64,000 nucleotides of DNA from an uncultured bacterium. GTDB taxonomy: Bacteria; Cyanobacteriota; Vampirovibrionia; Gastranaerophilales; Gastranaerophilaceae. Both the position numbers and the translations under genes were made by a program. Location: assembly GCA_902462155.1 (NCBI GenBank), contig CABQAQ010000004.1, positions 124,001 through 188,000 of the forward strand, written 5' to 3'. The notes under the pieces were generated by a model. It was not told the origin of the DNA. It made no database searches and was given only the letters and a program-made list of their open reading frames with translations. This document shows, in pieces, positions 1 to 7,945 of this stretch (position 1 is the stretch's first letter; each line of letters begins with the position of its first letter).

Positions 1-646
1 TAATACTATGACCAATATTTAATTCATTAAGACAATTTATTTCGTGCATTCTTAGAACATTTTCATAATTAAGTCCGTGTCCTGCATTTACATATAATCC
101 CATAGAATCCGCTAATTGTGCTGTTTTCTTTAATTTATTAAAAGAATCATTTTCTAAACTTGTACCAAAAGTATTAGCATAGGTTCCGGTATGTAACTCA
201 ATAAAATTAACACCTACATCTTTTGCAGCTTTTACTTGCTTTTCATCCGGATCTATAAACAAACTTACTTCTATATTAGCCGTTAAAAGAGGTTTAACAA
301 AATTTTTTATATATTCAAAATTAGAATATACATCAAGCCCGCCTTCGGTTGTCACTTCTTGACGTTTTTCTGGAACAATACAACAAGCTTCAGGCATTAA
401 TTTTAATATAATATTTTGCATCTCTTGTGTTGCTGCCATTTCAAGATTAAGCTTTAAGTTTACTTTTTCTTTTACTAAAAAAACATCTTCATCTTTTATA
501 TGACGACGATCTTCTCTTAAATGCATTGTTATACCATTAACTTTTAAAGTTTCGCATAATTTTGCAGCTTCAAATACTGAAGGTTCTACTCCTCCTCTTG
601 CATTACGCAAGGTCGCTATATGATCTATATTTACACCTAATAACAT
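1..646 (-). CDS. pdxJ: Pyridoxine 5'-phosphate synthase, 3' end outside window
   Basis: PdxJ condenses 1-deoxyxylulose 5-phosphate with 3-amino-2-oxopropyl phosphate to make pyridoxine 5'-phosphate, the last ring-forming step of DXP-dependent vitamin B6 synthesis in the cytosol. Reading the minus strand from the ATG at 646 gives MLLGVNIDHIATLRNARGG, the typical PdxJ N-terminus. Later come the family segments MHLREDRRHI, IVPEKRQEVTTEGGLDV, SLFIDPD and ELHTGTYA, then NIGHSI at the window edge. About 215 residues are present of the usual 235-240, so only the last part is missing. A TATAAT box lies 7 bases before the ATG, so the message may have almost no leader. The next gene is divergent. Confidence 0.93.
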   Translation of the reverse strand, partial: MLLGVNIDHIATLRNARGGVEPSVFEAAKLCETLKVNGITMHLREDRRHIKDEDVFLVKEKVNLKLNLEMAATQEMQNIILKLMPEACCIVPEKRQEVTTEGGLDVYSNFEYIKNFVKPLLTANIEVSLFIDPDEKQVKAAKDVGVNFIELHTGTYANTFGTSLENDSFNKLKKTAQLADSMGLYVNAGHGLNYENVLRMHEINCLNELNIGHSI

Positions 647-653
647 ACTCTTT

Positions 654-681
654 ATTATAATCATACAAAAAAAATTTACAA
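654..681 (-). promoter_or_regulatory. Probable pdxJ promoter
   Basis: On the minus strand TTGTAA (676-681) is followed by a 16-base spacer and TATAAT (654-659). The -10 box ends only 7 bases before the pdxJ ATG at 646, so transcription would start at or next to the start codon. The boxes are seen; the function is inferred, and TATAAT is common by chance in such AT-rich DNA. Confidence 0.45.
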
Positions 682-878
682 CACTTTCTTAAAAATTTAA
701 TTTTCATAAATTATTTACAAAACCTGAATAAATATGATAAAATATATTTTAAGTCAAATAAATTTGTTACAATTTATTTACATTTTAGTTATTTTTGTAA
801 ATTTTTTAATTTAGCTTATTTTAAATTTATAGTTAATAACTTAAAATATTAAGGACATTAAATAAAAAGGTTTTCTAA

Positions 879-1178
879 ATGTTAAATCCAAAAAGACTAA
901 AAATTGTTAAAAGTTTAAATAATATTAATGAAAAACAAAAACTCTCTTTGTTTTTAAAATATAAAAATAATAAAGCTAATTCTAATTATATTGACTTAAT
1001 ATGCAATGATAAAGAATACGATTTAAAACAAAAAGAAGCCAAATTAGAACAAATGATTGAAAATATTTTAGAATATGAATTCTCTAAAAATATAAAAAAT
1101 ATTAAATCTTATGATTTTCTTGTAGATTCTATTATTCATAATCTAAAACGAAAAAATTTAGATAATCTTAATAAATAA
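879..1178 (+). CDS. Small lysine-rich hypothetical protein
   Basis: I do not recognise this 99-residue protein. It is rich in Lys, Asn and Ile, has no signal peptide or membrane segment, and its second half (QKEAKLEQMIENILEYEF onward) looks largely helical. An AAAAAGG stretch lies about 10 bases before the ATG, giving a plausible ribosome binding site. It is followed within 40 bases by a hairpin at 1218-1244 that could end its transcript. Its position divergent from pdxJ and upstream of hsp20 says little about its job. The frame is open and long enough for such AT-rich DNA to suggest a real gene, but no homologous motif confirms it. Confidence 0.55.
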   Translation: MLNPKRLKIVKSLNNINEKQKLSLFLKYKNNKANSNYIDLICNDKEYDLKQKEAKLEQMIENILEYEFSKNIKNIKSYDFLVDSIIHNLKRKNLDNLNK

Positions 1179-1217
1179 TCTGGATTAAATTATTTACTTA
1201 CTTTGGATAATTTTAAG

Positions 1218-1244
1218 ATACTCTTTTAGCTGATGAAAGAGTAT
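1218..1244. promoter_or_regulatory. Perfect 9-9-9 inverted repeat upstream of hsp20
   Basis: ATACTCTTT (1218-1226) and AAAGAGTAT (1236-1244) are perfect inverted arms separated by 9 bases. The geometry equals that of the CIRCE heat-shock operator, but the arm sequence does not match the CIRCE consensus. TTTTTATT follows, so it may simply be a weak terminator for the 99-residue gene upstream. It ends about 50 bases before the hsp20 start. Both readings remain open. Confidence 0.5.
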
Positions 1245-1293
1245 TTTTATTAATAGACAATGTTAAAGTAATATTATATTGGAGAATCTAGAT

Positions 1294-1746
1294 ATGAAAT
1301 ATTTAATTAAAAAACCTCAAACATTTTTTACTAATATTAATGATGAAATAGGGTCAATTCTTCATAGAACTTTTGATAATATGTTCCCTGAATACCTTTT
1401 CAATAGCGAAACAACTGGTTTTACTTTACCTGTCGATATAAAAGAATTTGATAATGAATATAAAATAAAAGTAGAATTACCTGGAATACCAAAAGATAAT
1501 ATTGATATTGAATTAACAAAAAATAATTTAAAAATCAAAGCTGAAAAACAAGAAAATAAATCTGAAAATAATCAAAAATATCATAAAACAGAGTTTAATT
1601 ATGGGTTTTATTCTAGACAAATAATGTTCCCTGAAGATATTGATACTGAAAAATCAACTGCAAAACTAGAAAATGGTATATTAATATTAGATATACCAAA
1701 AATAAAAGAAAAGGAAAAAGAATCTAAACAACTAAAAATAGAATAA
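1294..1746 (+). CDS. Small heat shock protein, Hsp20/alpha-crystallin family
   Basis: This is an ATP-independent holdase chaperone that binds unfolding proteins in the cytosol. The 150-residue product has the family layout: a short N-terminal arm, an alpha-crystallin domain starting near FTLPVDIKEFDNEYKIKVELPG, the segment GFYSRQIMFPEDIDTEKSTAKLENGILILDIPK, and a short charged tail. The conserved (A/G)xLxNGxLxxxxPK pattern is present as AKLENGILILDIPK. I chose the ATG at 1294 because GGAG sits 9 bases upstream; the in-frame TTG at 1279 overlaps that site and adds only five residues. A strong hairpin terminator follows directly, so the gene is probably transcribed alone. Confidence 0.93.
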   Translation: MKYLIKKPQTFFTNINDEIGSILHRTFDNMFPEYLFNSETTGFTLPVDIKEFDNEYKIKVELPGIPKDNIDIELTKNNLKIKAEKQENKSENNQKYHKTEFNYGFYSRQIMFPEDIDTEKSTAKLENGILILDIPKIKEKEKESKQLKIE

Positions 1747-1765
1747 TTATCTCTTAATTATACAA

Positions 1766-1800
1766 TAGGTGTCCTTAAAAAAGGACACCTATAATATTTT
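1766..1800 (+). terminator. Hairpin terminator after hsp20
   Basis: An 11-bp perfect stem, TAGGTGTCCTT (1766-1776) with its complement (1781-1791), closes on an AAAA loop and is followed by an A/T-rich tail ending in TTTT. It sits 20 bases after the hsp20 stop. Confidence 0.8.
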
Positions 1801-1821
1801 ATCTAAATAAAGGATTAATTT

Positions 1822-2064
1822 ATGACAACAATTTTAGGATTAAAATTAATTAATAGATCTGAAAATGCTGTAGAACTACAAAATATTCTTACAGAATTTG
1901 GATGTGCAATAAAAACTCGTATAGGACTCCATAAAACAGATACTTTTAGCTGTGATGAAAATGGTATTATCATTCTAGAATTAGTAGATAATAAAAGTGC
2001 TATATTACTTGAAAATGCACTACTTGGTATTGATAATTTAACTTTAAGTAAAATGGTACTTTAA
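1822..2064 (+). CDS. TM1266-like ACT-fold small protein (putative iron-only hydrogenase system regulator)
   Basis: The 80-residue protein has the spacing and motifs of the TM1266-type ACT-like family: a first beta strand (TILGLKLINRSENAVELQNILTEFG), then TRIGLHKTD, then an Ile-rich strand and LLENALLGIDNLTLSKMVL at the end. In other bacteria these proteins are annotated near [FeFe]-hydrogenase maturation genes and are thought to sense a small ligand or metal. No hydrogenase gene lies in this window. The stop overlaps the stop of the convergent trmD gene by four bases. The family call rests on pattern recall, not on a search. Confidence 0.6.
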   Translation: MTTILGLKLINRSENAVELQNILTEFGCAIKTRIGLHKTDTFSCDENGIIILELVDNKSAILLENALLGIDNLTLSKMVL

Positions 2065-2792
2065 ATATCTATATTTCTAATAATTTCTTTATCAAAATCA
2101 GATAACTCTTGAGATAAAAATTTTTCATATAAATCCGGTCTTTTTTCCTTAGTCTTTATTATAGACATGGTTCTGCGCCATTTATTAATTTCCAGATGGT
2201 TACCATTTAATAAAACCTCCGGAACATTCAACCCTCTAAAGCTACGAGGCTTTGTATATTGTGGATGCTCCAACAATGGTTCTGAAAAAGAATCGTTTAT
2301 ATATGATTCTCTTTTGCCTAAAACACCGTCTAAAAGACGAGAAATACTATCTATTATAACTAAAGCTCCTAACTCTCCACCTGTTAATATATAATCTCCT
2401 ATAGATAAATGTTCTGCTTCTGTTAATATAGAAATCCTTTCATCAAACCCCTCATAATGACCACATAACAATATTATCTGCTCATACTCTGTTAATTCTT
2501 TCGCTATGTTTTGATTAAATTGTTTACCGTCCGGAGATAATATTATCGTTTTATATTTTGCTCTTTTTCTTATTGATTCAAAAGCGTTTATACAAGGTTC
2601 ACACATAAGTAACATTCCTGATGAACCTCCAAAAATTGTATCATCAACTTTTTTATGTTTTGATAAAGAGTAGTCTCTTATATTTATAGCATTAACTTCT
2701 ATTAAATTATTTTCTCTAGCTCGTTTTAAAATGCTATAATTGCAATACGTATCTATAATTTCCGGAAATAATGTTAATACATCAAATTTCAA
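2061..2792 (-). CDS. trmD: tRNA (guanine-37-N1)-methyltransferase
   Basis: TrmD methylates G37 next to the anticodon of tRNAs using S-adenosylmethionine, preventing +1 frameshifting. The 243-residue product starts MKFDVLTLFPE, has VDDTIFGGSSGM, the trefoil-knot segments LLCGHYEGFDER and SIGDYILTGGE, and the C-terminal helix pattern EINKWRR. The usual second Gly-rich motif reads GGSSGM here. The start codon is TTG at 2792, supported by AAAAAGG upstream and by the match of MKFD to the family start. It lies 24 bases after rimM in the standard rimM-trmD order, and probably ends the operon that begins with the zinc-ribbon gene at 4554. Confidence 0.97.
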   Translation of the reverse strand: MKFDVLTLFPEIIDTYCNYSILKRARENNLIEVNAINIRDYSLSKHKKVDDTIFGGSSGMLLMCEPCINAFESIRKRAKYKTIILSPDGKQFNQNIAKELTEYEQIILLCGHYEGFDERISILTEAEHLSIGDYILTGGELGALVIIDSISRLLDGVLGKRESYINDSFSEPLLEHPQYTKPRSFRGLNVPEVLLNGNHLEINKWRRTMSIIKTKEKRPDLYEKFLSQELSDFDKEIIRNIDI

Positions 2793-2816
2793 CTTTATAT
2801 ACCTTTTTATAAGTTT

Positions 2817-3362
2817 CTAATTAATTAAACCTTCGATATTATTTATTATAACTTGACCATTTTCCATATTTACACTTGGTACTAACTCTTTTACAAATGG
2901 AACAAAATATAATTTTTTGTCACTACTTGATCTTATTGACAATAAAGAAGATGCATTATTATCAGAAACTGATTCTATAATTCCAAGGAAAGTTCCTATT
3001 GTATCATAAGCCTTCATTCCTATTAAATCTGACACTAAATATTCATCTTTTTCTAATGAACCTATAAACTGTTCTTTATTTATATTTAAATTTAGTCCTT
3101 TATATTCCAAAATTTTATTAACATCATTAATGTTTTTAAATTTAACTATAGCAAAATTTTTATGAAATCTTATACTTTCTATATCTAAGAATTCCATTTT
3201 AGAATATCTTATTACAAAAACTTGTTTTAGCTTACTAAAAATATCTTTATTTTTCTGAGTAAAACCTACTCTAGCTTCACCTTTAATTCCGTGAAAATTA
3301 AGTATTTTTCCAACTGATACAAACTTTTGACTACTTGTAGTATCTTTATTATTATTTTTCAT
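2817..3362 (-). CDS. rimM: 16S rRNA processing protein RimM
   Basis: RimM binds ribosomal protein uS19 and helps mature the 3' head domain of the 30S subunit. The 181-residue protein has the N-terminal beta-barrel start FVSVGKILNFHGIKGEARV and the C-terminal PRC-barrel-like half (DEYLVSDLIGMKAYDTIGTFLGIIESV, then LYFVPFVKELVPSVN). The ATG overlaps the end of the upstream zinc-ribbon gene by 11 bases and its GAGG lies right against the start codon, so translation is probably coupled to the upstream gene. trmD follows after 24 bases. The usual rpsP and KH-domain genes are not adjacent. Confidence 0.95.
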   Translation of the reverse strand: MKNNNKDTTSSQKFVSVGKILNFHGIKGEARVGFTQKNKDIFSKLKQVFVIRYSKMEFLDIESIRFHKNFAIVKFKNINDVNKILEYKGLNLNINKEQFIGSLEKDEYLVSDLIGMKAYDTIGTFLGIIESVSDNNASSLLSIRSSSDKKLYFVPFVKELVPSVNMENGQVIINNIEGLIN

Positions 3363-4554
3363 CCTCTGTTATTTCCACTTTTTTAGGTTTTCTACCTCTT
3401 TTTTTAGGTACTATAACATTTTCTTCAGTGCTTTCTTCTTTTTTAGGTTCTTCTTCTATGACTGATTTATCAGATAAATTAACTTCTTTATCGAGATTAT
3501 CATTATTAGTATTTTGTTCAATACTATCTTGTGATATTACATTAGAAGGACTTTCTTGAATTATAGAATTATTAGAATCTTTTTCTTCTATAGTTTTTTC
3601 TTCCTCTATAGGAGTCTGAATTTGTTGACTTGAAGAAGAAGATGGTGTATGAATCCAATCCGGTCTATTTTCGTTCCATTTATCCAATCCAAGTTGACGT
3701 CTTATTACTCCTATACCAACATGCACTCTCCATTCATCCATTTTTAATTGAGCTGCTATTATTTTATGACATTTTATTGGTGGCAATGGTAATAAAGGTT
3801 CATAAAGATTCTTTATTGCAAATAACTGATCCGGTGTAACAGCAAGTTTACGTTTTGGAAATGCTAACTTAGGTAACATTAATTTTTGTCTGATAAGATT
3901 AATACCAAAAAACACTTTTCTTTGTTCTATATTCAATTTTTCAGCAATAGTTTCATGAACATCTTGATTTGGTAAAGGCAAATATGGTTTATATAATTTT
4001 TCTATTTCCAAAAGTTCTTCTTTAGAAATAAGCAATTGCTTATTCATTTTTCTTTGTGGAGGACGATTAAATGTTTTTCTCGGATTATTAAAACTTCTTG
4101 TTCCGGTTGGTTTATTTTTATAACCACCATCTCTATAATTTTGATTATTATATCTTAATGGTCTACCACCATCTCTATTATCTCTACTTTCCCTATGGTA
4201 TCTATTATTTCTATCATCATACGATCTTTGTTGGGACCTGTTTCCAGAATACCTATCAGAAGAATATGATGATGTATTTCTTGAATATCCTCGATTATAA
4301 GAAGAATAACTACCTGTATTTTGGCGTCTATCTTGAGAGGTTGTAGAATAACTATTATACGATTGTCTTACTTCCGTATTATTAATTTGATACGACCCTA
4401 CCGTAGATTCTGATGTATTATTTTCATTGGAAATACTATTTATTGCGGTATCAACAGATTTTCTATCCGGATATAAACAGTTAGGGCAAATAACTCTTTT
4501 TGGATTTTTTGTCTGAAATTCTGATCCACATTTTATACACTTATTCGTAAACAT
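3352..4554 (-). CDS. Zinc-ribbon protein with two tandem repeats, RGG/Tyr-rich linker and AT-hook-like tail
   Basis: I do not recognise this 400-residue protein as a named family. Residues 6-26 form a zinc ribbon (Cys6, Cys9, Cys23, Cys26). Residues 65-170 are low-complexity, rich in Ser, Tyr, Arg, Gly and Asn, like disordered RNA-binding tails. Residues 174-236 and 237-300 are two copies of one module of about 60 residues that share Y-P-LPLP, then H--IA--L, then GI--IR--L. The tail is acidic and ends in KKRGRKPKK, an AT-hook-like basic patch. It is the first gene of an operon with rimM and trmD and overlaps rimM by 11 bases. Nucleic-acid binding, perhaps linked to ribosome maturation, is inference from composition and context. 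Confidence 0.7.
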   Translation of the reverse strand: MFTNKCIKCGSEFQTKNPKRVICPNCLYPDRKSVDTAINSISNENNTSESTVGSYQINNTEVRQSYNSYSTTSQDRRQNTGSYSSYNRGYSRNTSSYSSDRYSGNRSQQRSYDDRNNRYHRESRDNRDGGRPLRYNNQNYRDGGYKNKPTGTRSFNNPRKTFNRPPQRKMNKQLLISKEELLEIEKLYKPYLPLPNQDVHETIAEKLNIEQRKVFFGINLIRQKLMLPKLAFPKRKLAVTPDQLFAIKNLYEPLLPLPPIKCHKIIAAQLKMDEWRVHVGIGVIRRQLGLDKWNENRPDWIHTPSSSSSQQIQTPIEEEKTIEEKDSNNSIIQESPSNVISQDSIEQNTNNDNLDKEVNLSDKSVIEEEPKKEESTEENVIVPKKRGRKPKKVEITEDEK

Positions 4555-4759
4555 TAACTCCGATTCCTTTTTTTCCTCTACCTAGATACATATATCATTC
4601 ATACTATTTAACATACACTTTACTTTAGCATTCCGATTTAAATACTTTACTTTTTCATTTTATTATAACTAAAACTTAAACACAATGCAAATTCATTTTC
4701 TAGTTTAATCACAAATATATTTTTATTACAAGTACTTTTAACAAATTTTTATATCATTA

Positions 4760-5542
4760 TTAAAATATTCGAGAAAAAGATAAAAAATAATCACTCATAA
4801 CATTTAGGATCATTGGGAAAATCCATAGTAATATTGCTGCTCCAAATACCGGCTTAAATAAAAAGCTTAGGGTAAATACATTAATCTGGGGAGCTGTTTT
4901 GGATATTACTCCAAGTATTATATCTTGTCCAAGGGTTGCTAATAGCACCGGTGATGCTATTTGTAATCCTATAAATAAAAGATTTGATGTAACCATTACT
5001 ATATATTTTAAATTAAATATTTCAAATAATGGAAAATTTACACTATACATTGGGAATATTTCAAAACTTCTTATTAAAGCATTCATTAACCAATACATAC
5101 CGCCTAACTGTAAAAATACAAATATTGCTACAAATGAAAAGTATCGTCCCATTAACGATGTCATGGAACCCTTTGATGGATCTAACATCTGGGCTGATGA
5201 TAAACCCATTTGCATATTTATAAAATCTCCTCCTGCTTCTATTGCTAATACTATACAATTTGCTAACCATCCTAATAGCATACCAAATGTCATATTTAAT
5301 ATTATACCCAATACTAATGAATTATTATCCGGTATATGATCAGGTTTCAATACCATTGTTAACATAACTGTAAATATCAATGCAAAAGCTGTTTTTACCA
5401 TAGAAGGATACTCTTTTTTGTTAAATACCGGTGCAAAATGAATAAATGCACCTACTCTTGCAAATATTAATATACCATAACTTAATGCTCTATTTATTTC
5501 AGGGAAACATCTCCCAAATTCATTTAATATACTTTCTAACAT
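4760..5542 (-). CDS. fliR: Flagellar export apparatus protein FliR
   Basis: FliR is one of the integral membrane proteins (FliP, FliQ, FliR) that build the export gate of the flagellar type III secretion system. The 260-residue protein has the family length and several hydrophobic segments, with recognisable stretches ARVGAFIHFAPVF, GGDFINMQMGLSSAQMLDPS and LATLGQDIILGVISKTAPQINVF. It is the last flagellar gene of the minus-strand operon that starts at 9256. flhB and flhA, which often follow fliR, are absent here. About 200 bases separate it from the zinc-ribbon gene downstream. Confidence 0.93.
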   Translation of the reverse strand: MLESILNEFGRCFPEINRALSYGILIFARVGAFIHFAPVFNKKEYPSMVKTAFALIFTVMLTMVLKPDHIPDNNSLVLGIILNMTFGMLLGWLANCIVLAIEAGGDFINMQMGLSSAQMLDPSKGSMTSLMGRYFSFVAIFVFLQLGGMYWLMNALIRSFEIFPMYSVNFPLFEIFNLKYIVMVTSNLLFIGLQIASPVLLATLGQDIILGVISKTAPQINVFTLSFLFKPVFGAAILLWIFPMILNVMSDYFLSFSRIF

Positions 5543-5552
5543 TTTTCTTACT

Positions 5553-6038
5553 TTACCTGTTTATAAAATCTGGAGTATCTAATATAAATTCTGTCTGCGC
5601 TTCATCTATTTTAAAAATATTTCTTATCAAATTCTCTTTTCCTTTATCACTTACTTCTATTTCTATTATTTTTTCTTCTCCACTCTCAGAAATTAACTTT
5701 AAATATGTTTTCCCTACATTTTTTACATTTATTTCAAATTGATTTTTAGAATTATCTACTGTAACTATTTCTCTACAATTTACTATATGTTCATCATCAC
5801 TTTTTATTTTTACAATCTTTTCATCGAATATTATTATATATCCTGCATCTTTATTTAATATTAACTTTTTCTGATTTATATCAGATAATAAAAATAATTC
5901 CTTATCTGATATTAACAAATTTCTATTATTAGTCGACTCTTCGGTATAACAACAAGATATTCCAAAATTTATAATTGTTAAGAAAATTATTATATTGAAA
6001 AAATTTTTTATTATATTTTTTGATTGTAAAATAAACAT
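5553..6038 (-). CDS. Secreted/lipid-anchored-type protein with pilus-secretin N-terminal-like domain
   Basis: The 161-residue product begins with a basic then hydrophobic segment (KNIIKNFFNIIIFLTIINFGISCC) that looks like a signal peptide, possibly lipoprotein-like with the Cys pair. The mature part (DKELFLLSDINQKKLILNKDAGYIIIFDEKIVKIK, then KNVGKTYLKLI) resembles the small beta-rich N-terminal domain found in pilus assembly and secretin proteins (pattern: strand, Ile-rich strand, G-T-L-L). It sits between fliQ and fliR, only 10 bases before fliR, so it is very likely cotranscribed with the export gate. Its role there is unknown. The domain call is by eye and moderate. Confidence 0.55.
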   Translation of the reverse strand: MFILQSKNIIKNFFNIIIFLTIINFGISCCYTEESTNNRNLLISDKELFLLSDINQKKLILNKDAGYIIIFDEKIVKIKSDDEHIVNCREIVTVDNSKNQFEINVKNVGKTYLKLISESGEEKIIEIEVSDKGKENLIRNIFKIDEAQTEFILDTPDFINR

Positions 6039-6061
6039 CAGTTTCTACTTTCTATAATAGA

Positions 6062-6559
6062 TTATCGACGATTTTCCAATATTTGTTTCTTTTCAATCAA
6101 ACTAGGTTTAGGATCAGCACTTCTAGAAGCCGGATAAAATTTTTCTTTAGAATTCACAGAATCTATAGGAGGTTTTCCAGGGTATGTCATTACATCTTTC
6201 GCTGATTCTACAGGTTTCATTGCTTTTGGATTAACTTTATCTCTAAATGGCTTTGTATATCTATAATATTCTTTTGATAAAACATAAACATCATTCTTTG
6301 GTAATATATCAAATGCTATATTTGAACCTTCTAACATAAAATTTACTAACATTTGCAAAAAAGCCATACCAAAAATTATAATGACTAAAAATACACACAA
6401 AATTTTTGGTGCTGCTGCTATAGTTTGCTCTTGTACCTGAGTTACCGCTTGTAATACACCAACCACAAGACCTATGGCTGCTGCTGTTAACACACAAGGC
6501 ATGGATATTGATAGCATTACCAGAAATCCTCTTGCTACATATTCTGCCATTAATTCCAT
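6062..6559 (-). CDS. fliQ: Flagellar export apparatus protein FliQ with a long C-terminal extension
   Basis: FliQ is a two-helix membrane component of the flagellar export gate. The first 85 or so residues match the family: VARGFLVMLSISMPCVLTAAAIGLVVGVLQAVTQVQEQT followed by a second hydrophobic helix (ILCVFLVIIIFGMAFLQMLVNFM). The normal protein ends near residue 90; this one is 165 residues long, with about 75 extra residues that are hydrophilic and rich in Pro, Lys and Ser (KPFRDKVNPKAMKPVES onward). A GGGAG ribosome binding site lies just before the ATG at 6559. It follows fliP by 29 bases. Confidence 0.9.
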   Translation of the reverse strand: MELMAEYVARGFLVMLSISMPCVLTAAAIGLVVGVLQAVTQVQEQTIAAAPKILCVFLVIIIFGMAFLQMLVNFMLEGSNIAFDILPKNDVYVLSKEYYRYTKPFRDKVNPKAMKPVESAKDVMTYPGKPPIDSVNSKEKFYPASRSADPKPSLIEKKQILENRR

Positions 6560-6588
6560 TTATACTCTCCCTTTATTTTTTATTCATT

Positions 6589-7227
6589 CTAGTTAAAACT
6601 ACTTACTAAACCTTGGATTATCATACTCCAACCATCTACTGCTATAAACAATAATAATTTAAATGGTAATGAAATTATCGTTGGAGATAACATCATCATA
6701 CCTAAAGCTAAAAGTACATTTGCTACAACTAAATCTAAAATTACAAACGGTATAAATATTATAAAACCTATTTCAAATGCTGTTTTTAGCTCACTTATTA
6801 TATATGCAGGTGCTATTTCCCATATTGTTAACTCGTCCGGACTATTTGGGGGAGCTTCTCTATTTAATGAAACAAAATATTCTAAATCTTTCTCTCTTGT
6901 TTGTTTCATCATAAATTCCTTTAATGGTTTTGATCCTTCTGTAATTGCAAGTACCATATTACCTGCTTTATATGCCGGTTCTCCTAATTTATACATTTGC
7001 TCAAATACCGGCGACATTGTATAAAACGTCAAAATTATTGTTAACCCTATCAAAACCAAGGCAGGTGGAACTTGTTGGGTTCCTAAAGCTTGCTTTAATA
7101 TAGAAAATACTATTGCATATCTTAAAAAACAAGTCATACTTGCAAACATTATCGGTAATAACGAAAATAATGTCATTACTATCAATAATTGTAATACCGG
7201 ATTTAAATCTTTTAATACACTTTCCAT
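6589..7227 (-). CDS. fliP: Flagellar export apparatus protein FliP
   Basis: FliP forms the core pentamer of the flagellar export gate in the inner membrane. The 212-residue product has the family hallmark MTCFLRYAIVFSILKQALGTQQVPP followed by LTFYTMSPV, then a periplasmic stretch and C-terminal helices (IIFIPFVILDLVVANVLLALGMMMLSPTIISLPFKLLLF). An earlier ATG at 7236 is in frame, but AAAGGG lies directly against it and exactly 9 bases before the ATG at 7227, so I use 7227. The product is shorter than most FliP proteins at the N-terminus, with no clear cleavable signal peptide. It lies between fliO and fliQ. Confidence 0.95.
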   Translation of the reverse strand: MESVLKDLNPVLQLLIVMTLFSLLPIMFASMTCFLRYAIVFSILKQALGTQQVPPALVLIGLTIILTFYTMSPVFEQMYKLGEPAYKAGNMVLAITEGSKPLKEFMMKQTREKDLEYFVSLNREAPPNSPDELTIWEIAPAYIISELKTAFEIGFIIFIPFVILDLVVANVLLALGMMMLSPTIISLPFKLLLFIAVDGWSMIIQGLVSSFN

Positions 7228-7297
7228 AAAGTACATCCCTTTATCTGTAATTATTTTTAATTATTTTTTATAAAATTTAATAGAACTTTACTTATTT

Positions 7298-7876
7298 TTA
7301 TAATTTATTTACAAGTTGCCTAAAAAGACTATTGCTACTTGATTCTAGATTATCTGCATATAAATTTTCTGATATAATTCTCTTATTATTTTTATAATTT
7401 AATTGTATATTTTCATTTTTTTTATTCTCAGAATTTTGATACATATCTTCCTGACTAAAGTTATCGTATATTAAGCTTTTTTCAGTATCTTTATTATTTT
7501 TTAAATTTTGAATTTGCATTAATTTACTATAAGCTTCTTGTAAATCATTTGCTTTTTTTACCGGAAGTTCTGAATTATCTACAAATAAATTATCTATCTC
7601 TTTTTTTATCATCTGTTTTTTATTTATATCTTTAAGCTTAGATAAACATACCGTAGTATCAATATCACAAGCTATTAAAAACCTTTCTCCATCCACATTA
7701 ATTACTGACAAACTTTTCTTTGGATTTAAATTTAATGTTTCTTCCACTTTTATTAATCTGTTTTTGCCTTTCATTGTTGTTTCAAACGATAATTTCTTTA
7801 TAATAAAAAATGCTAATCCTATAAAACCTATCATTGCTAGCGTGTATACACTAAAATTTATTACATAACTTGTCAT
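7298..7876 (-). CDS. fliO: Flagellar biosynthesis protein FliO-like
   Basis: FliO is a small membrane protein that helps assemble the FliP ring. The 192-residue product has one N-terminal membrane helix (FSVYTLAMIGFIGLAFFIIKKL) followed by the conserved FliO cytoplasmic beta segment (LIKVEETLNLNPKKSLSVINVDGERFLIACD). The remaining hundred residues are hydrophilic and Asn/Lys-rich with no recognised domain. GAAGGG sits 7 bases before the ATG. Position directly before fliP is the standard fliOPQR order and supports the call; sequence alone would be weaker because FliO is poorly conserved. Its presence argues for a flagellar rather than an injectisome system. Confidence 0.82.
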   Translation of the reverse strand: MTSYVINFSVYTLAMIGFIGLAFFIIKKLSFETTMKGKNRLIKVEETLNLNPKKSLSVINVDGERFLIACDIDTTVCLSKLKDINKKQMIKKEIDNLFVDNSELPVKKANDLQEAYSKLMQIQNLKNNKDTEKSLIYDNFSQEDMYQNSENKKNENIQLNYKNNKRIISENLYADNLESSSNSLFRQLVNKL

Positions 7877-7945
7877 ATATATCCCTTCATCTACTCATAA
7901 CAAAATTTCTAAATGATTTTTAGTTTATTAATTTCTTTTATCTAA

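Noticed and set aside
647..878. Possible small RNA or tRNA in the first intergenic gap
   Set aside because: No cloverleaf, stable stem or conserved motif is visible; it is AT-rich divergent promoter DNA.
1279..1293. TTG start for hsp20
   Set aside because: It would overlap the GGAG ribosome binding site of the ATG at 1294.
5029..5339. Plus-strand and other open frames inside fliR
   Set aside because: They lie wholly within the strongly conserved FliR frame on the minus strand and have no motif of their own; long shadow frames are expected in this AT-rich DNA.
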